DNA of 5,340 bases from UBA6902 sp964393845. Its GTDB lineage: Bacteria > Nitrospirota > Thermodesulfovibrionia > UBA6902. A program made the translations under genes and the position numbers. This document shows, piece by piece, positions 1 to 5,125 of the stretch. The number at the start of each line of letters is the position of its first letter. Within the stretch, counting starts at the first letter, position 1. Where the stretch lies: the NCBI GenBank assembly GCA_964393845.1, contig CAYMUX010000146.1, positions 1-5,340 of the forward strand, read 5' to 3'. Below the pieces are notes generated by a model. That model searched no databases. It saw only the letters and a program-made list of their open reading frames with translations, and had not been told where the DNA came from.

Positions 1-100
1 TGAAGGGGCCCAGAAAAATATCGTCAGGGTGGCAAGGAAACTTGATGAAGAGGGCAAGATTGTAATTGCGGGCAGGGGCGGGGAGGAAATGGTTGAATAA
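1..100 (+). CDS. fliG: Flagellar motor switch protein FliG, C-terminal end (partial)
   Basis: The window opens inside this gene. Reading from base 2 gives 32 residues before the TAA at 98-100, including RVARKLDEEGKIVIAG and ending GGEEMVE. A basic helix, then EEGKIVI, then a Gly/Glu-rich tail is the usual end of FliG, the C-ring protein that contacts the MotA stator and sets torque and switching. FliG in front of fliH, fliI and fliJ is the classic gene order and supports the call. Only the extreme C-terminus is visible, so the torque helix and the armadillo domains cannot be checked. The last 8 nt overlap the start of fliH. The identification rests on the short tail plus context. Confidence 0.85.
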   Translation, partial: EGAQKNIVRVARKLDEEGKIVIAGRGGEEMVE

Positions 101-818
101 TGACATAATTACAAATAACAGTAATGTATCTCTTTACCATATGCCTTCTTTAGAAGATGAAAGGTCCCCTAAAAGTAATGATGAAATCATACAGAGTGTC
201 GAAGAAATCCAGAGAAAGGCATATGAAGAAGGTTTTGCATCAGGTGAAAAGGCCGGTTTTGCAAATGGAGAGCAAAAAGCAGCCATTCTGATAGAACGAC
301 TCGAAAAAATTATAAAAGAAGTGGCGGTTTTTAAGGAAAACCTGGTTAAAGAGCTTGAAGCCCAGGTCGTTAATCTTGCAATTGCAATGGCGCGGAAAAT
401 AATCATTGAAGAAATCAGCATGAGACCTGAAGTCATCGTTACGGTAGTGAGGGAGGCCCTGAAAAAATTACAGAGAACGGGAACTATAACGATAAAGATT
501 AACCCATCCCTTTATGATCTGTTTATGAAAAAGAAGTCTGAGTTGATTGATATACATGAAGATATACTCTTTGATGTCACTTCGAATGTGTCGCTTACAG
601 GTCCTCTTGTTATCAGCCAGACAGAAGAAGTTGTAACTGATATTGAGGCCCTGATTACCAATATTATTGAAGATATAAATATCGTGAAAGCACAGAGCAT
701 AGAAAAAAGAACACAGAGCAAAGAACATAGAATACAGAATACGGAATACAGACTGGATAATTCAGAGCTGAATCCGGACACTATAGTACAGACTGAAGAT
801 GAAGGGCATGCATCATGA
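93..818 (+). CDS. fliH: FliH, regulator and anchor of the flagellar export ATPase
   Basis: FliH is a 241-residue cytoplasmic protein that dimerises, binds the FliI ATPase and tethers it to the C-ring and export gate. I place the start at TTG 93: GGGAGG at 81-86 lies six bases upstream and the start overlaps the fliG stop by 8 nt. A longer frame from TTG 66 lacks such a site, and ATG 141 would remove 16 residues. Residues 47-59 carry three overlapping GxxxG units (G47, G51, G55, G59), a hallmark of FliH. They are followed by a long charged helix (about 60-110) and the C-terminal FliI-binding domain (about 110-195), which resembles the peripheral stalk of V/F-type ATPases. Residues 200-226 are an unusual seven-residue repeat encoded by a heptanucleotide microsatellite, followed by an acidic tail. 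The stop overlaps fliI by 4 nt (ATGA). FliH is poorly conserved in sequence; the Gly motif and the neighbours make the call secure. Confidence 0.93.
   Translation: MNNDIITNNSNVSLYHMPSLEDERSPKSNDEIIQSVEEIQRKAYEEGFASGEKAGFANGEQKAAILIERLEKIIKEVAVFKENLVKELEAQVVNLAIAMARKIIIEEISMRPEVIVTVVREALKKLQRTGTITIKINPSLYDLFMKKKSELIDIHEDILFDVTSNVSLTGPLVISQTEEVVTDIEALITNIIEDINIVKAQSIEKRTQSKEHRIQNTEYRLDNSELNPDTIVQTEDEGHAS
692..768 (+). repeat. Degenerate heptanucleotide tandem repeat in the fliH tail
   Basis: Eleven consecutive 7-mers can be read without a gap: acagagc, atagaaa, aaagaac, acagagc, aaagaac, atagaat, acagaat, acggaat, acagact, ggataat, tcagagc. The approximate consensus is AYAGAAY. Because 7 is not a multiple of 3, each 21-nt block cycles through all three frames, so the protein also repeats every seven residues: QSIEKRT, QSKEHRI, QNTEYRL, DNSEL. 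The frame stays open throughout. Short 7-nt tandem repeats of this kind are known from several bacterial genomes, usually between genes; here the array lies inside a coding region. The last two units are the most degraded. Confidence 0.85.
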
Positions 819-2146
819 TCAATATCGACCTTAGCCCCTATGTAGAAGCTGTCAATGCTTCGGACCATTTAAGAGTTTATGGTCGTATTGTTGAGATAAC
901 AGGGCTGACCATCAAGGCAACCGGTCTGGACGTCAGTATTGGAGAGGCGTGTAAGATTTATTCCGATAACGCCCCTGCCATAGATGCGGAGGTAGTTGGT
1001 TTTAAAGAGGGAAAGGTTATTCTGATGGCAACAGGAGAGGTATCAGGGATAAGACATGGAAGCAGGGTATTGCCGCTGGGGAAGAATATCATTGTAAAGG
1101 TCAGTGATGAACTTATAGGAAGAGTCATTGATGCGGCAGGCAAACCCATTGACGGGAAAGGGCCTATAGACGGGATGGATTATTCCCTCTTCGCATTGTC
1201 ACCGAATCCTCTTATGAGACAAAGGATCAGAGAACCTCTGGATATCGGCATAAGGGCAATAAACGGTTTATTGACTTGTGGAAAAGGACAAAGGGTCGGC
1301 ATTATGGCAGGCTCCGGTGTCGGTAAAAGTGTTTTGCTGGGCATGATTGCAAAGTACTCGGAGGCGGAAGTTAATGTAATAGCGCTGATTGGTGAGCGGA
1401 GTCGTGAAGTAAGGGAGTTTGTTGAAAAAAACCTTGGCGAAGAGGGCCTGAAAAAATCCATTGTCGTTGTATCGACGTCCGAGCAGGCGCCATTGGCAAA
1501 GGTAAGGGGGGCCTTTACGGCAACTGCGATAGCAGAGTATTTCAGGGAGCGCGGGAAAAACGTCCTGCTCCTGATGGATTCACTTACCAGGGTTGCAATG
1601 GCGCAAAGGGAAATTGGTCTTGCCGTCGGAGAGCCGCCTACTACAAGGGGTTATACCCCGTCGGTTTTCGCCCTGCTGCCGAAACTTCTTGAAAGGGTCG
1701 GCACAGCGGAAAATGAAGGGAGCATAACAGGGCTTTATACGGTCCTTGTTGAAGGCGATGATATGCTGGAGCCCGTTGCCGACATGTCGAGATCGGTGCT
1801 GGACGGACATATTGTGCTTTCGAGAGACCTCGCAATGGATAATCATTATCCTTCTATCGATGTACTGCAATCAATCAGCAGAGTTATGCCTCATGTAATT
1901 GATAAGAGGCATAAGGAGTACGCCGGGAAGTTTATAGAGGTATTTTCTACGTATAAAAAATTTGAAGACATGATTAATCTCGGGGCCTATAAACAGGGAT
2001 CAAATTTTAAGGTTGATTATTCAATAAAAATAATTGATCGCTTAAAAAACTATCTGAGACAGGATATGAATGATCTGATAGATTATACGGACAGTATGCA
2101 GGGGCTTTATTCAATATTCGATGAAATGGAGAAAGAGAATGCATAA
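815..2146 (+). CDS. fliI: Flagellum-specific export ATPase FliI
   Basis: FliI is a 443-residue cytoplasmic ATPase, the hexameric motor that detaches chaperones and promotes unfolding and entry of substrates into the flagellar type III export gate. A beta-barrel N-terminal domain (about 1-95) precedes the RecA-like core. The P-loop AGSGVGKS is at 165-172 (Lys171), the catalytic glutamate lies in GERSREV (Glu194) and Walker B is LLLMDS (Asp255). The ATPase alpha/beta signature PSIDVLQSIS is at 346-355. GEPPTTRGYTPSVFALLPKL (272-291) is typical of FliI and its virulence homologues. Length matches the family (about 435-460). The motif usually reading GERGREV has Ser196 in place of the second Gly. 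ATG 815 overlaps the fliH stop by 4 nt with GAAGGG eight bases upstream. Flagellar rather than virulence-type assignment follows from fliG, fliH and fliJ beside it. Confidence 0.97.
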   Translation: MINIDLSPYVEAVNASDHLRVYGRIVEITGLTIKATGLDVSIGEACKIYSDNAPAIDAEVVGFKEGKVILMATGEVSGIRHGSRVLPLGKNIIVKVSDELIGRVIDAAGKPIDGKGPIDGMDYSLFALSPNPLMRQRIREPLDIGIRAINGLLTCGKGQRVGIMAGSGVGKSVLLGMIAKYSEAEVNVIALIGERSREVREFVEKNLGEEGLKKSIVVVSTSEQAPLAKVRGAFTATAIAEYFRERGKNVLLLMDSLTRVAMAQREIGLAVGEPPTTRGYTPSVFALLPKLLERVGTAENEGSITGLYTVLVEGDDMLEPVADMSRSVLDGHIVLSRDLAMDNHYPSIDVLQSISRVMPHVIDKRHKEYAGKFIEVFSTYKKFEDMINLGAYKQGSNFKVDYSIKIIDRLKNYLRQDMNDLIDYTDSMQGLYSIFDEMEKENA

Positions 2147-2576
2147 AAACAGGACAATATCGAAGATTCTAAAATTAAAAAGCAGTAAGAAAATGGAACT
2201 CGAGATCGAAGTAAAAAAGGCGTCCGACAGGGTTGACGAGGAGAGATCCAAGCTGCACGGCCTTGAAAAGGACTACACAGAAACACTTGAGGTCTTTACT
2301 GATAAAAGCTCTGAAGGCACTATGAATGCAAGTAATATCAATTCATACTACGATTTTTTTTCACGCATTAATGGAAGGATAAATGATCAGAAAATAATTC
2401 ATGATCAACGCAAAAGCGAGTTGAAATCCGTAAAAAATAACCTTGTCGAGGCGCACAAGGACAAGAAGGTATTTGAAATATTAAATGATAAGGCGATCAA
2501 AAAGGATATCAGGGAGAAACTGTCATTGGAACAGAAAGAATCGGATTTTTTTGCGATAACGAGGAGATTAAAATGA
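2139..2576 (+). CDS. fliJ: FliJ, coiled-coil stalk of the flagellar export ATPase
   Basis: FliJ is a small cytoplasmic protein of two antiparallel helices that inserts into the FliI hexamer, as the gamma subunit does in F1, links it to the export gate protein FlhA and cycles export chaperones. I choose ATG 2139 (145 residues): GGAG at 2128-2131 is seven bases upstream and the start overlaps the fliI stop by 8 nt. The in-frame ATG 2121 would place that site inside the coding region. The protein is almost wholly charged and helical (coiled coil about 15-55 and 70-140, with a short break around SSEGTMNAS at 57-65). Its end, SLEQKESDFFAITRRLK, follows the family pattern of an Glu-Gln-Lys, acidic, then basic tail. 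The Salmonella protein is 147 residues, so length fits. Sequence conservation is low in this family; position after fliI carries much of the weight. Confidence 0.9.
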   Translation: MHKNRTISKILKLKSSKKMELEIEVKKASDRVDEERSKLHGLEKDYTETLEVFTDKSSEGTMNASNINSYYDFFSRINGRINDQKIIHDQRKSELKSVKNNLVEAHKDKKVFEILNDKAIKKDIREKLSLEQKESDFFAITRRLK

Positions 2577-3019
2577 AAAGAGCGGGTTTAATTATATTAG
2601 CGGTTATATTTCTGGTTATTAATGTATACGCAGAGGATGATATTGCAAGCGTTATTGAAAAACAGCGTATTGAACTTAACAAGAAAGAAGAAATAGTAAA
2701 GAAGGAAACAGAAAGGCTTAAGACATTAAAAAAAGATGTGGAAGATGACATTGCAAAATATACGGCGCTTCTTGAACAGATTGATAAATCCCTTAAGCAG
2801 GCGGAAGAAATCGGCAATAAGAGATTAAGACATGTGTCAAAGGCATACGAAGCAATGCCGCCGGAAGATGCCGCTTCAAGAATTTCAGGTCTTGATAATG
2901 AGACAGCAATTCAGATATTGCTGAAGATGGAAAGCAAAAAAGCCGGTCTTGTAATAGGAATGATGGAAACCAAAAAGGCCACGATGTTGACGAAAGAGAT
3001 CGCAAAACTGAAGATGTAA
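2573..3019 (+). CDS. motE: MotE-like protein: signal peptide, coiled coil and MgtE_N/FliG-like domain
   Basis: This 148-residue protein starts with MKRAGLIILAVIFLVINVYA, a signal peptide or membrane anchor with a possible cleavage after Ala20. A long charged coiled coil follows (about 25-80). The C-terminal domain (about 85-147), with AYEAMPPEDAASRISGLDNE and LLKMESKKAG, resembles the MgtE N-terminal domain, which is related to FliG repeats. This architecture is that of the MotE group (COG3334), in Sinorhizobium described as a periplasmic chaperone for the motor protein MotC and common at the end of fliF-to-fliJ clusters elsewhere. ATG 2573 overlaps the fliJ stop by 4 nt; GAGGAG at 2561-2566 is the ribosome binding site. 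It is the last gene of the operon. The domain call is firm; the exact role in this organism (motor assembly or stator chaperone) is inferred from family and context. Confidence 0.82.
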   Translation: MKRAGLIILAVIFLVINVYAEDDIASVIEKQRIELNKKEEIVKKETERLKTLKKDVEDDIAKYTALLEQIDKSLKQAEEIGNKRLRHVSKAYEAMPPEDAASRISGLDNETAIQILLKMESKKAGLVIGMMETKKATMLTKEIAKLKM

Positions 3020-3040
3020 AACCCGCCCCTCTTTACGTTA

Positions 3041-3071
3041 CCCCTTCCTGTTACAGGAAGGGGCTTTTTTT
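3041..3071 (+). terminator. Intrinsic terminator of the flagellar operon
   Basis: A perfect 10-bp stem, CCCCTTCCTG (3041-3050) with CAGGAAGGGG (3054-3063), closes a TTA loop. It is followed by one C and seven Ts (3065-3071). It begins 21 bases after the motE stop and points the same way, so the operon ends here and no fliK or hook genes follow. Confidence 0.95.
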
Positions 3072-3213
3072 GAGATCAACCCGATTTGTCTTGACCCAGC
3101 CAATACTGTTTTTTTCCATTCAAAGAACAGTTCCACTAGTAGAGGACAGACAGGTGTCAGCCCATACGGAATGAATTTACATGCAAAAGGCATTATTGTA
3201 ATCCCACAATGAT

Positions 3214-3350
3214 AATGTCCTAAATAGCCAAAATAGAAATGTCCTAATTTGGAAATGCTAAACTGCCTTTTTAGGATAAGGAGGCAAGGTGGTAAGAAGG
3301 GACATTGTCATGTTAAGAAAGGATGAATGCAGAGAAGAAAACAAGTTTAA
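3214..3350 (+). mobile_element. Remnant of an insertion-sequence left end
   Basis: Two direct copies of AATGTCCTAA (3214-3223 and 3238-3247) are spaced 24 bases apart. After them come a strong Shine-Dalgarno sequence AAGGAGG (3278-3284) and a GTG-started reading frame resembling the first residues of an integrase-core transposase. Repeated terminal motifs just upstream of a transposase gene are typical of insertion-sequence ends, where they serve as transposase binding sites. The similarity stops around 3340-3350, next to the terminator of the neighbouring RNA gene, so nearly all of the element is missing. The family cannot be fixed from this fragment; an ISNCY-type element is my guess from memory of similar leaders. 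Confidence 0.4.
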
Positions 3351-3366
3351 AAAAACCGCAGGCTAG
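3289..3366 (+). pseudogene. Truncated transposase start (25 codons)
   Basis: GTG 3289 follows AAGGAGG at 3278-3284 with a four-base gap, a little short; ATG 3310 in the same frame is an alternative start. The frame begins VVRRDIVMLRKDE, which recalls the N-terminus of DDE transposases that continue into a helix-turn-helix. From about residue 14 the sequence becomes low-complexity (REENKFKKTAG) and runs into the hairpin at 3353-3378, ending at TAG 3364-3366. A functional 25-residue product is unlikely; I read it as the leftover 5' end of a deleted transposase gene. The match is from memory, hence the modest confidence. Confidence 0.35.
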
Positions 3367-3378
3367 AACCTGCGGTTT
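3349..3378 (-). terminator. Intrinsic terminator, probably of the 6S RNA / thyX transcript
   Basis: AAACCGCAGG (3353-3362) and CCTGCGGTTT (3369-3378) form a perfect 10-bp stem with a six-base loop. The run of seven As at 3349-3355 becomes seven Ts on the minus strand at the hairpin's 3' side, partly shared with the stem. Read on the plus strand the tail is only TTTCTAAAAAA, so termination is mainly for minus-strand transcription coming from the RNA gene at 3388-3553. Confidence 0.85.
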
Positions 3379-3387
3379 CTAAAAAAT

Positions 3388-3553
3388 GATTCCCACCTTG
3401 TCGTGAAGAAAAAAAACTATAAACCATGTTTTTCAGGTGGGTGCCTTGAAAGTAAGATCAGGCATCCCCGAAGGGGCACAACACTTACTTAAAGCCGGCT
3501 CCCAAAAATTAAATGGTCGGAATAAGCTTCCATTCTTATCACGAACAAGGCAG
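3388..3553 (-). ncRNA. ssrS: Probable 6S RNA
   Basis: 6S RNA is a roughly 160-190 nt transcript that mimics an open promoter and binds the housekeeping RNA polymerase holoenzyme in stationary phase. Read on the minus strand, the ends pair as CCTTGTTCGTGA (3550-3539) with TCACGACAAGG (3406-3396), with one bulged base, giving a long rod. The distal arm pairs AAGTAAG with CTTACTT (3490-3484 with 3456-3450) and is capped by CCCC-TTC-GGGG (3476-3466). Between them lie a wide internal bubble and the segment CACCCACCTGAA, followed by GGTT, which resembles the conserved 3' side of the 6S bubble. Size, rod shape, an upstream promoter and a dedicated terminator all fit. It sits downstream of thyX on the same strand; 6S RNA often neighbours the folate gene ygfA in proteobacteria. 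Ends are approximate. Another structured small RNA remains possible. Confidence 0.6.
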
Positions 3554-3560
3554 GTAATTT

Positions 3561-3590
3561 TGATTACCTTTGATTTCTTAATTTACACAA
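3561..3590 (-). promoter_or_regulatory. Possible promoter of the 6S-like RNA
   Basis: On the minus strand, TTGTGT (3590-3585) and TAATCA (3566-3561) are 18 bases apart. The expected start, about seven bases further, falls at 3553-3554, just outside the closing stem of the RNA. Both hexamers deviate from consensus and the region is AT-rich, so chance matches are possible; the position is the main support. Confidence 0.4.
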
Positions 3591-3671
3591 TAATGTTTCG
3601 TTATACAAATTAAAAATTGTTATTCGTTTTATAAGAAAAACTAATATGACAGAGATTACAGTTGTAACGTG

Positions 3672-4409
3672 TTATTGTTTTACCTTTATACCGTATTTTT
3701 TTCTTACCTCTTTTATCTTCCCGCAGGTAAAATCACCCTCGGGGCAGGGGGCGTACAGGCATCCGGGTCCTGCTTTGTGAAATATCGTTGGGGCGATTTT
3801 CTTGACGAGCTTTAACATTTCTTCAGACATCCTCCTTATTTCCCACTGGGCCCGATTACAGCACCGCTGTCTGAAAAAATGGAGAAGTTCCCTAGCATTC
3901 ATAGTGACCATGATTTTTGTTTCGGCTGCATTAGGTAGTATGAAACGAGCATCCTGATTGGCTGACTCGCCTTTTATGCCTTTTTCATTTAACTTATCTA
4001 CCATATTATTGTAAGCTTTCTGGGCTTCTTTCATGAAAGCAATAAAAATATGTTTTAATTCTTTGTCTTCTTTAATACTCGGAGGGATAACATAATCAAA
4101 ACCAGCTTGTTCACTTACATATCGCTGAGACTGCTGGCTGTATGAGGCAACTCTGTGTCTTACTAGTTGATGAGAGCAGGCCCTTGAAATCCCTTCAATC
4201 GCAAAGGTAAATGAAGAATGTTCTATGGGGGTCATATGACCCATTTTCACAAGCCTCTCGACAAATGATTTCTGGTCTTTAGACTCGATCTTGCCCTTCA
4301 GGGATGTTATGTCTGTTGGGCTGTAGCAGAGTTTGGCGGCCATTGCTATTGTTTCTTCGGGGTTGGGTGTATGTCGGAGAAGAACAACTTTTAATTTTGC
4401 TTCAGACAT
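3672..4409 (-). CDS. thyX: Flavin-dependent thymidylate synthase ThyX
   Basis: ThyX makes dTMP from dUMP, using methylenetetrahydrofolate as carbon donor and FAD with NAD(P)H as reductant; it acts as a cytoplasmic homotetramer. The signature RHR-x7-S is at residues 84-94 (R84, H85, R86, S94) within RHRVASYSQQSQRY. HMTPIEHSSFTFAI (58-71) and RQRCCNRAQWEIR (180-192) are also family segments. The 245-residue length is usual. I start at ATG 4409: AGGAGG (4420-4415) lies five bases upstream, whereas the longer frame from TTG 4424 would run through this site. The C-terminal part has cysteines at 217, 222 and 229 (CLYAPC, then TCG), found in some clostridial and deltaproteobacterial ThyX proteins. 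A near-consensus promoter lies 40-80 bases upstream. It is transcribed convergently with the flagellar operon and faces the 6S-like RNA. ThyX usually replaces ThyA, so this organism may lack ThyA. Confidence 0.97.
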   Translation of the reverse strand: MSEAKLKVVLLRHTPNPEETIAMAAKLCYSPTDITSLKGKIESKDQKSFVERLVKMGHMTPIEHSSFTFAIEGISRACSHQLVRHRVASYSQQSQRYVSEQAGFDYVIPPSIKEDKELKHIFIAFMKEAQKAYNNMVDKLNEKGIKGESANQDARFILPNAAETKIMVTMNARELLHFFRQRCCNRAQWEIRRMSEEMLKLVKKIAPTIFHKAGPGCLYAPCPEGDFTCGKIKEVRKKYGIKVKQ

Positions 4410-4457
4410 TAATTCCTCCTTCAATATTTATGGGAAATTACGGCTTGATTATGAAAT

Positions 4458-4486
4458 ATAATAATCCAGAGATATGGTGATGTCAA
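4458..4486 (-). promoter_or_regulatory. Sigma-70-type promoter of thyX
   Basis: On the minus strand TTGACA (4486-4481), a perfect -35 box, is followed after exactly 17 bases by TATTAT (4463-4458), one mismatch from TATAAT. Transcription should start near 4451, giving a leader of about 40 bases up to ATG 4409. This is the strongest promoter in the window and points to steady housekeeping expression; no operator is evident around it. Confidence 0.8.
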
Positions 4487-4490
4487 TTAA

Positions 4491-4787
4491 TTAGGCCTGG
4501 ACTAATGGAGTGATGTCTTTAATGATTATCGGAAATGAACCAATCCTCTTATTAATCGGAAGTGTTACTTTTTTGGAGCTGCATCCCTCCGGATTTCTTA
4601 TGACATTCAGGAAAGATATTTCATCAATTCCGTACTGCATTCTTTGAATTGTATTTTCGGATATATCTAACTCAAAGGTATAAAGCTTCTTACTGCTGTT
4701 TTTGATAAGTTGTACTGTTCGCTGGATTCTGTATTGCGATTTAGATAAAAAAATGGATGCTGATCTTTGAGGGGATATGGCTAAAGT
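4491..4787 (-). pseudogene. Start-less open frame, probable remnant of an unknown gene
   Basis: A minus-strand frame stays open for 98 codons between stops at 4790-4788 and 4493-4491. Its first ATG is only at 4640, leaving 49 residues (MQYGIDEISFLNVIRNPEGC...). No Shine-Dalgarno sequence precedes that ATG. Upstream codons also look protein-like (YRIQRTVQLIKNSSKKLYTF), with a balanced mix of charged and hydrophobic residues, up to about 4745, where the structured repeat A begins. I do not recognise the product. The likeliest reading is the 3' part of a gene whose 5' end was lost or displaced by the repeat; the frame ends five bases before the thyX -35 box. A chance frame in AT-rich DNA cannot be excluded. 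Confidence 0.35.
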
Positions 4788-4845
4788 TTATTGTGGGCTC
4801 TCTTGTTTAGGCGGGTAAACTTTTGTGCCAGAGATCAGCATCCAT
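4747..4845 (-). repeat. Structured element, copy A (complete)
   Basis: ATGGATGCTGATCTTTG (4753-4769) pairs with CAGAGATCAGCATCCAT (4829-4845) over 17 positions, 16 of them Watson-Crick and one G-T wobble. Inside, AAAGTTTA (4783-4790) pairs with TAAACTTT (4816-4823), closing a 25-base loop containing GGGCTCT and TAGGCGGG. The one-sided bulge contains AGGGGATATGGCTAAAG. Read on the minus strand, the closing stem is followed by seven Ts (4753-4747, the last shared with the stem), so it could end a transcript. Copy B shares the loop and bulge sequences but has different stem sequences. Function unknown; it may be a small RNA with a built-in terminator or a non-autonomous mobile element folding as single strand. 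Confidence 0.7.
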
Positions 4846-4846
4846 A

Positions 4847-4873
4847 GTCTTGTTTATGTCTTGGTGTCTTGTT
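4847..4873 (+). repeat. Three short direct repeats GTCTTGKT
   Basis: GTCTTGTT (4847-4854), GTCTTGGT (4858-4865) and GTCTTGTT (4866-4873) stand immediately beside the closing stem of element A. The second and third are adjacent; the first is separated by TAT. They could be protein binding sites or slippage products. Copy B has nothing similar at the equivalent place because an insertion sequence begins there. Confidence 0.5.
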
Positions 4874-4948
4874 ATTCGAAGGTGTTTCTCCTAATATCTA
4901 TCATGTACAGTAAGTTCTAAATAGCTTAAAATAACTTCTATTGACATT

Positions 4949-4985
4949 AGTATAACAGTTTATTAGCCCTAAGGCAATGCCTTAG
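4949..4985 (-). promoter_or_regulatory. Possible promoter with a palindromic operator, pointing to element A
   Basis: On the minus strand TTGCCT (4977-4972) and TATACT (4954-4949) are 17 bases apart, a reasonable sigma-70 promoter. The -35 box lies inside a perfect 7-bp inverted repeat, CTAAGGC-AAT-GCCTTAG (4969-4985), which could bind a repressor. Transcription would start near 4942 and reach the T-run of element A at 4747, giving an RNA of about 195 nt. No convincing coding sequence lies in between. The promoter match is moderate and the whole arrangement is inferred. Confidence 0.35.
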
Positions 4986-5125
4986 TTAAAATAATTTATA
5001 CCTTAATTCTAAGCCTGATTATTGTATCGGTAATTCTTTTGACAACTTTAGTATGTCATGAAAAAAACTAGTCGAGATTATAATGTTTTGCTTCAAACTA
5101 ATTAATTTATTTGAAGAACAAGAAT

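Noticed and set aside
134..868. Minus-strand open frames antisense to fliH and the start of fliI
   Set aside because: They mirror the real coding frames, lack ribosome binding sites and give Ser/Phe/Ile-rich translations with no domain pattern. The same holds for the antisense frames across fliI and motE.
3105..3131. Inverted repeat ACTGTT/AACAGT as a regulatory hairpin
   Set aside because: Only six base pairs around a 15-base loop, easily expected by chance. Apart from it I see nothing in 3072-3210.
3552..3580. AGGTAAT-TTTG-ATTACCT hairpin as a plus-strand terminator
   Set aside because: The stem is short and AT-rich, the T-tract is interrupted, and no plus-strand gene lies upstream to be terminated. 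It overlaps the proposed minus-strand promoter of the 6S-like RNA.
4806..4845. Minus-strand 12-codon peptide MDADLWHKSLPA inside element A
   Set aside because: It lies in the stem, its nearest Shine-Dalgarno-like sequence is far upstream, and copy B does not preserve the frame.
4892..4947. Minus-strand 18-codon frame beginning MSIEVILSYLELTV
   Set aside because: Its ATG lies upstream of the predicted transcription start of the only nearby promoter and no Shine-Dalgarno sequence precedes it.
4941..5067. Two plus-strand TTGACA hexamers (4941-4946 and 5039-5044) as promoters
   Set aside because: Neither has a recognisable -10 box at 16-18 bases, and no plus-strand gene follows before the insertion sequence.
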